Shown here: positions 1-6,080 of the stretch, in pieces
Position numbering within the stretch: the stretch's first letter is position 1
How the letters are laid out: each line of letters opens with the position of its first letter
From: Tannerellaceae bacterium
GTDB taxonomy: Bacteria; Bacteroidota; Bacteroidia; Bacteroidales; Tannerellaceae
Length of the DNA: 6,080 bases
Assembly: GCA_031267775.1 (NCBI GenBank)
Contig: JAIRYL010000072.1
Location: 1 to 6,080, forward strand
Direction: 5' to 3'
Made by a program: the position numbers and the translations under genes
Notes under the pieces: model-generated
Seen by the model: only the letters and a program-made list of their open reading frames with translations
Databases searched by the model: none
Told to the model about the DNA's origin: nothing

Positions 1-1
1 A

Positions 2-133
2 ATAAGGGATTTGAACGGTCAAATAGCAAGCACTAATAGCGAGATTGTGAAGAATACGGGCAATACGACAAGCGAGCTTGTATCAATAAGTAATAGCGGA
101 CTTAAATTGAAAGGTGCAGGATTGGGGCTTTAG
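2..133 (+). CDS. C-terminal end of a phage tail gene, probably tape-measure protein (5' truncated)
   Basis: An open frame enters from the left edge and ends at TAG 131-133, giving about 43 residues. The peptide is rich in Ser, Asn, Thr and Gly (for example NTGNTTSELV and SISNSGLKLKG) and has no Cys, Trp or membrane segment. In siphophage gene order the gene directly before the distal tail protein is normally the tail tape-measure protein, which sets tail length and whose C-terminus sits at the tail tip. The assignment is from position only, because the visible fragment is low-complexity and too short to recognise. It could instead be another minor tail protein. The frame is continuous with no competing start, so that it is coding is more certain than what it encodes. 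Confidence 0.55.
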   Translation: MRDLNGQIASTNSEIVKNTGNTTSELVSISNSGLKLKGAGLGL

Positions 134-267
134 TTGTGGTCATATATATCGGGCCGGCTGAAAATTAAAGATAATTAAATTAAATTAATCCTCTCTGCAA
201 ACAACAAGGGAATCCGGCAACCGATATAGCAGTAAAATCTTTCCCTGTTTTTATATTTTATATAAGA
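134..267. other. 134-nt non-coding gap between two tail genes, structured and AT-rich
   Basis: No ATG-initiated frame lies in this gap on the + strand, which is unusual because the next junction (1107/1109) leaves only one base. The gap holds a long-range inverted repeat (listed separately), three tandem copies of ATTAA at 174-188, and a T/A-rich run (248-264) directly before the ATG at 268. No Shine-Dalgarno sequence precedes that ATG. The run TATATTTT (252-259) resembles the Bacteroidetes -7 box TAnnTTTG in seven of eight positions, but it lies only 8 nt from the ATG and has no clear -33 partner, so I do not call a promoter. The gap may be a structured leader controlling the next gene, or simply a spacer. 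Confidence 0.5.
145..228 (+). repeat. Long-range inverted repeat, potential 13-bp bulged stem
   Basis: The left arm TATATCGGGCCGG (145-157) and the right arm CCGGCAACCGATATA (214-228) are complementary over 8 + 5 base pairs, interrupted only by two unpaired bases, AA at 219-220. The intervening loop is 56 nt and AT-rich. The arms are much richer in G+C than the loop, so the match is not a by-product of AT-rich sequence. There is no U-tract directly after the right arm, so this is not a canonical intrinsic terminator. A structured leader, a processing site or a protein-binding site are all possible. The pairing is read directly from the sequence; the function is unknown. Confidence 0.5.
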
Positions 268-1107
268 ATGGCAACAATAAACGGACAGGATATAACGGCG
301 ACATGGCAAATGATTCTTCTAAAAGATTCATTAGGCAGCCTCTTGAAATACCCCAAGCGCAAAAATGTGAATTATACGAACTTTGCGGAAAATAACGGCA
401 TTAATCCCGATTTGCGCAAATTTGAAACGGAATCAAAACAGGTAACGCTGAAGTTTTTTATGAAGGCGGATTCGGAACCGGAATTCAGAACGAAATATAA
501 TTCGTTTTTTGCGGTGATAAACAGTACGGATTATCTGATATTGGATTTTGGTTTGGGTATTACGCATAAGGTCAGGTACGACAAGACAACGTCATATAGC
601 GCGCCTAAAATCCTGTACAAAAATACTGATAAAACAGGAGAGTTTACAATGAATTTTATTGAAGATGAAAACCCGGTAAACAAAAGCGTAATATCTCCGT
701 CGGGCGGGATTCCTTTAAAAGGCGTATATAAAATCAATGGCGTTGATTTTGGGGATTTCGGGATACATCCGGACGGCAATACCGGCGAAGCGCTAAAGTA
801 TGCAGACGTTAAAGAGCCGTTTGATGACGGCAGAGAGAAATATCTTGGAGTTCGCAATTTGAAACACAAGGAGACGTCTATCCCTCTGTGGTTTATCGCA
901 GATACAAAAGCGCAATTCATAAATAACTATCAGGCGTTTTGGAACTCGTTTGCAAAAACGGGGCTTCAATTGCTCTATGTTAAAGAAATAGACAGGGAGA
1001 TAGACGTTTATTATACAAATTGCAATAATTATAGCGTGTCGTTCGGGCAAAAGTATTGTGCGAGGTTTAGCTTATCGTTTGTAATCCCAAAAGTGACATG
1101 GTTGTAA
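268..1107 (+). CDS. Putative distal tail protein (Dit-like) with two similar halves, 279 aa
   Basis: This is probably the distal tail protein, which forms the ring joining tube to tip and receives the hub/spike encoded next. Two halves resemble each other. Half 1 begins with INGQD (4-8) and contains the pattern A-D-x4-F-x3-Y-x2-F (from residue 67); half 2 begins with INGVD (156-160) and repeats that pattern from residue 211. Each half then runs through beta-strand-like segments, joined by a Pro/Gly-containing linker (about 133-155). Siphophage Dit proteins commonly open with such an I-N-G beta domain. No signal peptide, membrane segment or catalytic motif is visible, as expected for a structural protein. 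ATG 268 is chosen because it keeps INGQD near the N-terminus; the next ATG (310) would remove it. The gene ends one base before the hub gene, which suggests linked translation. Family identity is inferred from order and pattern; coding status is close to certain. Confidence 0.65.
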   Translation: MATINGQDITATWQMILLKDSLGSLLKYPKRKNVNYTNFAENNGINPDLRKFETESKQVTLKFFMKADSEPEFRTKYNSFFAVINSTDYLILDFGLGITHKVRYDKTTSYSAPKILYKNTDKTGEFTMNFIEDENPVNKSVISPSGGIPLKGVYKINGVDFGDFGIHPDGNTGEALKYADVKEPFDDGREKYLGVRNLKHKETSIPLWFIADTKAQFINNYQAFWNSFAKTGLQLLYVKEIDREIDVYYTNCNNYSVSFGQKYCARFSLSFVIPKVTWL

Positions 1108-1108
1108 T

Positions 1109-4100
1109 ATGGAAATAAAAAGAGGAAATACGGTATTGGCGGATGTTTTTGTTAAAAACAACAGCTACACAAATAAAGAAATAAACGGTGTAAATATTGC
1201 TTATATAGAGTTCGATGTATTGCTTCCTGTTGAGTTTACAATAAATGATTATATCGAGTATCAGAATGAGGCGTATTACATCAGGTACAAGGAGAGTATA
1301 GCGAAAGAGGAAACGTCGTTGGGCTACAACTACAAGATAACGATGTATCATGAATTATACAGGCTTCACGATGTTGCGTTTTTCCTTTATGATGTACCGG
1401 AGTTTAAAAAAAATACAAGTTATTACAGGGGGAATGCCGCTGATGTTGTTGCGCTCGTTGTAAAATCCATGAACCGGGTACATCAGGGCTGGACTGCCGG
1501 AACGGTGACGGAGACCAAAGCAATGACGTTTGATTTTAAGGATAAAACTTGCGCCGAAGTCCTGAACGACCTTATTACCACGTATGAAACGGAATATTAC
1601 GTTATAAATAAATCCGTTAGCATCGGGCGGCTGGAATATCCTTCCGGCGGACTTGTGTTAAAGCAGGGTGAAGGCTTTATCAACCTGTCGGTTTCGGCGG
1701 TTGACGATACGCCGCCCGTAACGCGCCTTTTCGCTTATGGCTCCGACAAGAATATGACGGCTGCCGACGGTGATTATGTGCAATTGCCGGGTGGAGTTAA
1801 GTATATCGAAAAGAATATATCCAAATATGGCGTAATTGAATACACAAAGCAGTTTGAAGATGTTTATCCGCACGGTACGTTTACCGTTTCGGAAAAAATA
1901 GACGATTTTACGCTGAAAGCTTCTGATATTGATTTTGATATTAATTCGCAGTTGATTGATGAGGTAGAGGTTGTTATAACGTTTCAGACCGGCGGCCTGG
2001 CGGGGTATGACTTAAACATAGTAAAAGGCAGCTGGAAAAACGCAACCAGGCAGTTTAAACTCGTACAGGTTGAAGAAGAAACGGACATTAAAGTACCCGG
2101 CGATATTCATTTTGCGGTCGGGGACACATTTATTATCACCGATATCCGTATGCCGCAAAGCTACATTGACGCTGCAAGCCGGGAACTTTTGGAGGCGGCG
2201 CAAAAATGGCTTGACGAAAAATGCGAAAACAGGGTGCAACTTTCGGCCAAATGCGACGAGATATATTTTGCCGGTAACATGATTGATATAAAATGCGGAC
2301 AGCTTGTTGGAGTTTGGAATGATAAATTAAACATAGACAGGGAGATTAGGGTAACTGTATTAAAGAAATATATTGAAAATGACGGAGAAATACCGTACCG
2401 TTATGAATTAACATTGTCGGACTTTCTGCAAGGCAACGGATTGGGGCAGATAATCAATGAAGTGAAGGAGCTTCCCGATAAAATCACCCATGAAACGCAA
2501 AAGGTAAAGGACTACGGCAGGCGTACATATCTGCAAGCTAAAGAAGCGCAGGAAATGATAGAAAAGGCGGTAGAGGGTTTTACGCCGGGCATTAATCCCG
2601 TCTGGGTACGTACCATGTCGGTTTTGATAGGCAACGAACATCAGCAATTTATGTTTGTCGACCGGAAAACAGAGCCGCAAGGCGAGGTCGTACCGTTTTT
2701 TGACATGAATAACACTACAAGGGTGTTTTCTGCTCCGGCTTCTATCCTAAAGCATATGACGCTCGGAATTGAAACTACATCTTCACAATATAATGCGTCA
2801 AACTACAAATACTGGGATGTATCCGCACTCGCAAGCCCGCCGCTGACGGAATCTTCAAAGTCGTACTATCTTGTTGCAAAGTGCCATAAAACGATATATA
2901 CGGATGCAAGGTTTTTATTGCAGGAGAGTTACACATACGACCCGAATGATGGATATTATTATTTCCTGGTGGGTGTGTTGTCTTCCGAAATGGATGGTTT
3001 ACGCAGCTTTGCGCCGGCTTACGGGTATACGGAGATATTGCCGGGACAAATGCGTATTAAAATGATTGTATCGCCCGACGGCAAAACTTATTTCAATGTG
3101 GCGGAGGGTGAGATTGGAGGTAATATTAAAATACTGTCGGGTTCAACAGGATATAATAATCTTTCGGACAAACCTGATCTATCGCAGTATGTTTCATACA
3201 GTTATTATGAGGCGGAGTTTCAGGTTCTTTCTACTCAAATAAGCAGCAAGGTATCACAGACTGAGTTTAATGAGCTCGGAGATCGCGTGACAGATGCGGA
3301 ATCCTCAATAACTCAAAATGCCCGGAACATATTGCTAAAAGTATCACAAAGCGATTACAGCGGGAATAGAATAATGTCGCTTATAAATCTTGACGCTTCG
3401 GGAGCTACAATTCTAGCGTCTAAAATAAACCTTATCGGACAAGTGACATTTTCAATGTTTAACGCATCCGCTCAAAGTACTATTAATAACGCAAGCTCAA
3501 ACGCCTCGACAGCGTTAACGAATGCGGCCAATGCACAGGGAACGGCCAACACGGCTCTATCAACTGCTAACAATGCAAATACGGGACTAAGTAATTTGTC
3601 TAACGGATTAGGCAGTCTGGCGTATCAAGATCAACTCGTCTCATTAGCACAACTGGGTACAACTATAATTAGTGGCGGGTATATTAAAACAGAGTTGCTA
3701 AGAACAAATTTGATTTTAGCAAATGGCGCAAAGATCGGCAATTTTGAGATTATCGGCGGTTGGTTGACTTGCAATGCAACAGTAGGGCAAGATGTGGGAT
3801 ATATTGACATGAGATCACCTAATACACGTATTGCATTTGGTATAAATCTTAATCCTCCGTCATCGTTACCATTCAATAGTACAACAACCGCTTATATACA
3901 AAATCATAGTTCATCATTAAGGAGTACAGTCGCATTAGAATTATCAGCAATCGGGCGGCCATACGATGGGAATATAAGCGGTCAACCCGGAATAGCTCTA
4001 AATGCAAAAGGAGCTGTGTTTGTTAAAGGAAGTTTTATACACACATCAAAGTATTTATCTATATCAGAAACGAACTTTTATTTTTACGCTACAGATGTAG

Positions 4101-4405
4101 CATTTAATTATTATTCCCATTTTGTTCTACAACCGACGGCTTTACAAAATATTTATTTATGTGGCGTTGACGGATTTGGAGATTATTTTCAAGAGGGTGA
4201 GGGCGTCAGTTATGCAGGGTATAGGGAATTTATGTTTATATGTAACAGGTGGTCGACATCAACAGTTAGAATATACGGCGCTTCAAATTGTCCAATAATT
4301 GATAATAACGGGAATACAGTTTCTTATATAGAACTGCAAAAAGGAGATATTTTAAAGTTGGGCTATTATAATGGTTCATATTATAAGGTAGGTCATTTTA
4401 CTTAA
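1109..4405 (+). CDS. Phage tail hub/spike protein, probable host-contact tip, 1098 aa
   Basis: A large structural protein expected at the end of the tail. Residues 1 to about 460 look like a baseplate-hub region of the gp27/prophage-tail type, with landmarks YIEKNISKYGV (from 232), QTGGLAGYD (from 293) and RMPQSYIDAAS (from 347), as I recall from tail proteins of Bacteroidetes phages. Residues about 495-675 form a beta-rich middle domain ending in GEIGG (667-671). Residues about 705-835 are a coiled-coil/Ala-Asn-Thr-Ser stalk with two KVSQ motifs (714, 744) and the segment NLDASGATILASKINLIG (760-777). GTTIISGGYIKT and AKIGNFEIIGGWLTC (874-888) lead into a C-terminal tip of about 210 residues, rich in aromatic residues and Asn/Ser, which is likely to contact the host surface. 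I see no peptidase or glycosidase motif. The start lies one base after the upstream stop without a Shine-Dalgarno sequence. Base composition falls in the tip region. The tail hub/spike role is well supported; the receptor-binding role of the tip is inferred. Confidence 0.8.
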   Translation: MEIKRGNTVLADVFVKNNSYTNKEINGVNIAYIEFDVLLPVEFTINDYIEYQNEAYYIRYKESIAKEETSLGYNYKITMYHELYRLHDVAFFLYDVPEFKKNTSYYRGNAADVVALVVKSMNRVHQGWTAGTVTETKAMTFDFKDKTCAEVLNDLITTYETEYYVINKSVSIGRLEYPSGGLVLKQGEGFINLSVSAVDDTPPVTRLFAYGSDKNMTAADGDYVQLPGGVKYIEKNISKYGVIEYTKQFEDVYPHGTFTVSEKIDDFTLKASDIDFDINSQLIDEVEVVITFQTGGLAGYDLNIVKGSWKNATRQFKLVQVEEETDIKVPGDIHFAVGDTFIITDIRMPQSYIDAASRELLEAAQKWLDEKCENRVQLSAKCDEIYFAGNMIDIKCGQLVGVWNDKLNIDREIRVTVLKKYIENDGEIPYRYELTLSDFLQGNGLGQIINEVKELPDKITHETQKVKDYGRRTYLQAKEAQEMIEKAVEGFTPGINPVWVRTMSVLIGNEHQQFMFVDRKTEPQGEVVPFFDMNNTTRVFSAPASILKHMTLGIETTSSQYNASNYKYWDVSALASPPLTESSKSYYLVAKCHKTIYTDARFLLQESYTYDPNDGYYYFLVGVLSSEMDGLRSFAPAYGYTEILPGQMRIKMIVSPDGKTYFNVAEGEIGGNIKILSGSTGYNNLSDKPDLSQYVSYSYYEAEFQVLSTQISSKVSQTEFNELGDRVTDAESSITQNARNILLKVSQSDYSGNRIMSLINLDASGATILASKINLIGQVTFSMFNASAQSTINNASSNASTALTNAANAQGTANTALSTANNANTGLSNLSNGLGSLAYQDQLVSLAQLGTTIISGGYIKTELLRTNLILANGAKIGNFEIIGGWLTCNATVGQDVGYIDMRSPNTRIAFGINLNPPSSLPFNSTTTAYIQNHSSSLRSTVALELSAIGRPYDGNISGQPGIALNAKGAVFVKGSFIHTSKYLSISETNFYFYATDVAFNYYSHFVLQPTALQNIYLCGVDGFGDYFQEGEGVSYAGYREFMFICNRWSTSTVRIYGASNCPIIDNNGNTVSYIELQKGDILKLGYYNGSYYKVGHFT
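3221..3613 (+). other. Coiled-coil and Ala/Asn/Thr/Ser-repeat stalk inside the spike protein (residues 705-835)
   Basis: The stalk contains two copies of K-V-S-Q-(T/S)-(E/D)-(F/Y) exactly 30 residues apart (714-720 and 744-750), flanking a helix-like stretch with D-R-V-T-D-A-E-S-S-I. After a beta-like insert (760-777) it continues as an irregular repeat of small residues (about 785-832) with Ala, Asn, Thr and Ser recurring, for example ASTALTNAANAQG then TANTALSTANNAN. Such regions in phage fibres usually make trimeric coiled-coil or triple-helical shafts that place the terminal domain away from the tail. Trimerisation is inferred from composition and periodicity. Confidence 0.6.
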
Positions 4406-4416
4406 ATAAAATAAAT

Positions 4417-4704
4417 ATGGGAAAAATCAATTTTAAAAAGCTAAGAATTGAAACGCAAATAGGCGTTTTTCAAGAAGTTGACTTAACAAAAGACTTGGGA
4501 AACATAGTCTTTTCGGGAGCGACTAAAATCGAAGAAGATAACCTTGCAAGGGCTATACACGGCTCGGATGAAGATGGTCTTAACTTATCGGAACAGGACT
4601 GCACTATGCTAATAAACATCGCAAAAAATGCGGGTGTAAAATACTCTGTTATAAGCGCTCTTCAAAGAGCGTATAACGAATCTAAAGAAGCAAAAACAAA
4701 CTAA
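4417..4704 (+). CDS. Small hypothetical phage protein, 95 aa, between spike and fibre genes
   Basis: I do not recognise a named family. The N-terminal part (about 5-35) reads as beta strands with alternating hydrophobic residues (INFKKLRIETQIGVFQEVDL). An acidic segment follows (EEDN 39-42, DEDG 51-54), and the C-terminal part (about 58-92) is probably helical, ending in a charged Lys/Glu-rich tail. There is one Cys (62), no Trp, no signal peptide and no membrane segment. It starts 11 nt after the spike gene stop, and the spacer consists only of A and T (4406-4416), consistent with Bacteroidetes-style initiation without a Shine-Dalgarno sequence. The 3' end of the gene contains a strong hairpin. 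By position it could be a small tip component, a fibre-folding chaperone or an accessory gene; nothing in the sequence separates these. Coding status is supported by tight spacing, same strand and plausible protein composition. Confidence 0.75.
   Translation: MGKINFKKLRIETQIGVFQEVDLTKDLGNIVFSGATKIEEDNLARAIHGSDEDGLNLSEQDCTMLINIAKNAGVKYSVISALQRAYNESKEAKTN
4648..4677 (+). repeat. Bulged 12-bp hairpin within the 3' end of the 95-aa gene
   Basis: The arms GTTATA-AG-CGCTCT (4648-4661) and AGAGCG-TATAAC (4666-4677) pair perfectly over 6 + 6 base pairs, with only AG (4654-4655) bulged and a TCAA loop (4662-4665). The 30 nt correspond exactly to codons 78-87 (VISALQRAYN), so the structure sits in coding sequence. 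No U-tract follows, which argues against an intrinsic terminator. It ends 27 nt before the stop and 38 nt before the next ATG, where an mRNA structure could affect stability, processing or translation of the 94-aa gene. The pairing is seen directly; the role is inference and chance is possible. Confidence 0.55.
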
Positions 4705-4715
4705 AAATTAAAATT

Positions 4716-5000
4716 ATGGAAATTACAAATCAAAGTCTTACAGGTATTTCGACAGTAAATGAAAGTATAGAAATAGAATATAGAATCTCTTTTATTCCGG
4801 ATATTCCGGGAGAAAAGATTCACGCATCCGTAAATAAAAACAGGCAGCATATCGGAAATTTTTCCACTAATGGAGAAAATCTTTTTTCGATTTATATTCA
4901 TGAAAATACTAATGTAACATTTGAAGAAGTAGAGTTGATAGTCGCAAGGCTTATGTCCGACATAAAAGGGTATTATGCATCCAAAACGGAAACAGCCTGA
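4716..5000 (+). CDS. Small hypothetical phage protein, 94 aa
   Basis: I do not recognise this family. The first two thirds read as beta strands (alternating hydrophobics at about 17-28, 33-40 and 56-62, for example IEIEYRISFIP), and residues about 68-87 (FEEVELIVARLMSDIKGYY) look like one amphipathic helix. It has no Cys or Trp, no signal peptide and no membrane segment. The start follows the 95-aa gene by 11 nt composed only of A and T (4705-4715), the same length and type of spacer as before that gene, so the pair is probably translated from one message with the spike gene. The stop is TGA 4998-5000, and a 100-nt gap separates it from the fibre-like gene. A small accessory structural protein or an assembly helper are possible; no function can be assigned. 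The antisense frame at 4701-5027 overlaps it entirely and is taken as its shadow. Confidence 0.72.
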   Translation: MEITNQSLTGISTVNESIEIEYRISFIPDIPGEKIHASVNKNRQHIGNFSTNGENLFSIYIHENTNVTFEEVELIVARLMSDIKGYYASKTETA

Positions 5001-5100
5001 TAATTGATATTTTATAACAAGACGCAAACAGTTACAAATAAGACAGGGTATTAAGCGAGCAATTAATTAACAGTAAGTAATTTTACAAACAAAACGTGTT
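5001..5100. other. 100-nt AT-rich intergenic gap, no firm element
   Basis: This gap separates the two small genes from the fibre-like gene. It contains the palindrome TTAATTAA (5063-5070) and a weak match, TAATTTTA (5078-5085), to the Bacteroidetes -7 box TAnnTTTG, without a convincing -33 element. ATAACA (5014-5019) can pair with TGTTAT (5097-5102) over the start codon, but six AT-rich pairs are too few to support. An in-frame TAA at 5074-5076 rules out an upstream extension of the next gene. It could hold a promoter for the next gene; I cannot show one. Confidence 0.4.
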
Positions 5101-6080
5101 ATGGATAATAAAATAAACATCATCAAAGGTACATCTACCACAATCCAGTATGGAAAGGATTTCGGGGATGAAATCAAGTGTGCCAAATCTTCATTCAGGA
5201 TCGGCAAATTGGGTGACAGGGTCGCTTTAATATATTTAGACGGAAAGCTTGCCTTTACTTCCGGATTGGGCGACATAACAATTCAGGAGGACAGAAATAG
5301 CGCTCAAGTGCAGTTGACGGCTGCAAATTGGAATTCTGAAACAGACGGGTTGAATGACAAAACGGGCGGTGCGGGTGGGGAAGAGATGGAGGAACTTGAC
5401 GAAAGAATTTCGAAGGTTGAGGACGGGGAGAATACTATTCCGCTGTTCGATGAGGCTTCCGACGTTTCACTGCCGGGTTCGGGGACGGTCGTCGGGACGT
5501 TTCAGCGTATACGCAACAACCTGAAATGGCTGATGGAAAAGGCGGCGGAACCGGCGTCGTCGATTACTTCGGCGCTGACGGAAGCGAAAGGGTATACGGA
5601 CAGTGCGGCGGTAGGACGCAGCGAGCTTGTGAGAGCGCTGACGGGCGTGTCATATGCCGCTAACGGTACAAATGTTACAGGGACATATGACACGTACAAC
5701 GCGAGTACAAAGACGGCCGGCACAATGACCATCACGCTGCCGCTTGTATCGGCGGACAAGGCGGGCGCGGCAACAAAGGAGATGTACTCGGCGCTTGAAG
5801 GCGCGCTTACCGGTATCGCAGCTTTGCAGCAGCAGGGCGGGCGGTTTATTGGCGTGAGTTTTGCCACTAAGGCCAACCTGGATGCGTATACAATACCGGC
5901 GACGGTCAACGTTGGCGATTTTACGTATGTGCTTGATGACGAGACGAAAAATGACGCTACGACGCGCTATATCGTCACAGGGACGCCGGAAGCGAAAGCG
6001 CTTGAGTACGCGTACACAATCAACTATGACCCGGTAGGGCTTGCTACGGCTATGGAGGCGGGGCTTGTACTCGGTACAGC
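5101..6080 (+). CDS. Phage tail fibre/appendage-like protein, 3' truncated (326 codons visible)
   Basis: An ATG at 5101 opens a frame with no stop through the right edge; a TAA at 5074-5076 fixes this as the first available start. Residues 1 to about 77 are beta-rich (KINIIKGTSTTIQYGKD at the start, then VALIYLDGKLAFTSGLGDITI). A Gly-rich hinge (GGAGG, 89-93) and a short acidic helix (EEMEELDERISKVEDGE) follow. Residues about 113-145 (IPLFDEASDVSLPGSG then TFQRIRNNLKWLME) resemble a linker I associate with Bacteroidetes phage tail proteins. Further on come AKGYTDSAAVG (162-172), LVSADKAGAATKEM (215-228), a beta segment with VNVGDFTYVLDDE (269-281) and TRYIVTG (288-294), and YTINYDPVGLATAMEAGLVLGT (305-326), whose alternation of short strands with (A/D)xAG turns is typical of fibre proteins. 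It is probably an accessory fibre or tip appendage. From about 5340 the gene is clearly richer in G+C than its neighbours. Its full length is unknown. Confidence 0.7.
   Translation, partial: MDNKINIIKGTSTTIQYGKDFGDEIKCAKSSFRIGKLGDRVALIYLDGKLAFTSGLGDITIQEDRNSAQVQLTAANWNSETDGLNDKTGGAGGEEMEELDERISKVEDGENTIPLFDEASDVSLPGSGTVVGTFQRIRNNLKWLMEKAAEPASSITSALTEAKGYTDSAAVGRSELVRALTGVSYAANGTNVTGTYDTYNASTKTAGTMTITLPLVSADKAGAATKEMYSALEGALTGIAALQQQGGRFIGVSFATKANLDAYTIPATVNVGDFTYVLDDETKNDATTRYIVTGTPEAKALEYAYTINYDPVGLATAMEAGLVLGT

Noticed and set aside
207..246. AGGGAA/TTCCCT pairing forming a pseudoknot with the gap stem
   Set aside because: Only six base pairs over a 28-nt separation; mentioned with the gap finding but too weak to list as its own feature.
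252..259. TATATTTT as a Bacteroidetes -7 promoter box
   Set aside because: One mismatch to TAnnTTTG, no convincing -33 TTTG at the right distance, and only 8 nt before the start codon, within generally AT-rich sequence.
531..920. 129-codon minus-strand frame within the distal-tail gene
   Set aside because: It is fully covered by a well-supported + strand gene, has no family resemblance I can see, and has no neighbours on the minus strand.
1403..1413. TTTAAAAAAAA run in the spike gene as a possible frameshift site
   Set aside because: Reading phase is TTT AAA AAA AAT, which does not place a standard slippery heptamer in frame, and the frame stays open for about 1000 more codons, so no shift is needed.
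4200..4405. Variable region of a diversity-generating retroelement at the spike C-terminus
   Set aside because: Such elements are common in Bacteroidetes phage tips, but the window shows no template repeat, no reverse transcriptase and no lectin-fold motif at the C-terminus.
4701..5027. 108-codon minus-strand frame over the 94-aa gene
   Set aside because: Its product is rich in Phe, Tyr, Cys and Ile, as expected from antisense reading of AT-rich sequence; the + strand gene has consistent spacing and operon position.
5063..5070. TTAATTAA palindrome
   Set aside because: An 8-nt AT-only palindrome is expected by chance in this composition and has no second copy or spacing that suggests an operator.
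5502..5909. 135-codon open frame on the minus strand
   Set aside because: It lies entirely inside the uninterrupted + strand fibre-like frame, in its most GC-rich part, and its protein is a low-complexity Ala/Val/Ser/Pro sequence typical of an antisense shadow.

Overview
The window reads as part of the tail-structure module of a siphophage or prophage that infects a Bacteroidetes (probably Bacteroidales) host. All credible genes are on the + strand, packed head to tail. Start codons are preceded by A/T-rich sequence rather than Shine-Dalgarno motifs, as is usual in that phylum. The central tail protein carries sequence patterns that I associate with phage tail proteins of gut Bacteroidetes. 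This assignment rests on motif recognition and gene order, not on a database search.

Layout from left to right: the last ~43 codons of a gene that by position is probably the tape-measure protein (2-133); a 134-nt gap with no ORF but with a long-range bulged inverted repeat (134-267); a 279-aa distal-tail-like protein built from two similar halves (268-1107); one base later, a 1098-aa tail hub/spike protein (1109-4405) with an N-terminal baseplate-hub-like region, a middle beta domain, a coiled-coil/Ala-Asn-Thr-Ser stalk and an AT-rich C-terminal tip; two small unrecognised genes of 95 and 94 aa (4417-4704 and 4716-5000), each preceded by an 11-nt spacer made only of A and T; a 100-nt gap with nothing firm in it (5001-5100); and a fibre/appendage-like gene (5101 onward) still open at the right edge.

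The genes fit one job, building the distal end of a long non-contractile tail. The tape measure ends in the tail tip, the distal tail protein makes the ring there, the hub/spike extends from the ring and carries the probable host-contact tip, and the last gene probably supplies a further fibre or appendage. The two small genes may be accessory tip proteins or assembly factors, but that is inference from position only.

Base composition is mosaic. Hand counts give 57% G+C at 1621-1740 (hub part), 31% at 4021-4200 (spike tip) and 60% at 5461-5580 (last gene). This is what exchange of host-range modules would leave. I see no sign of an undescribed system beyond a tail module. The less ordinary points are the two bulged inverted repeats, the two orphan small genes and the composition jump at the spike tip.
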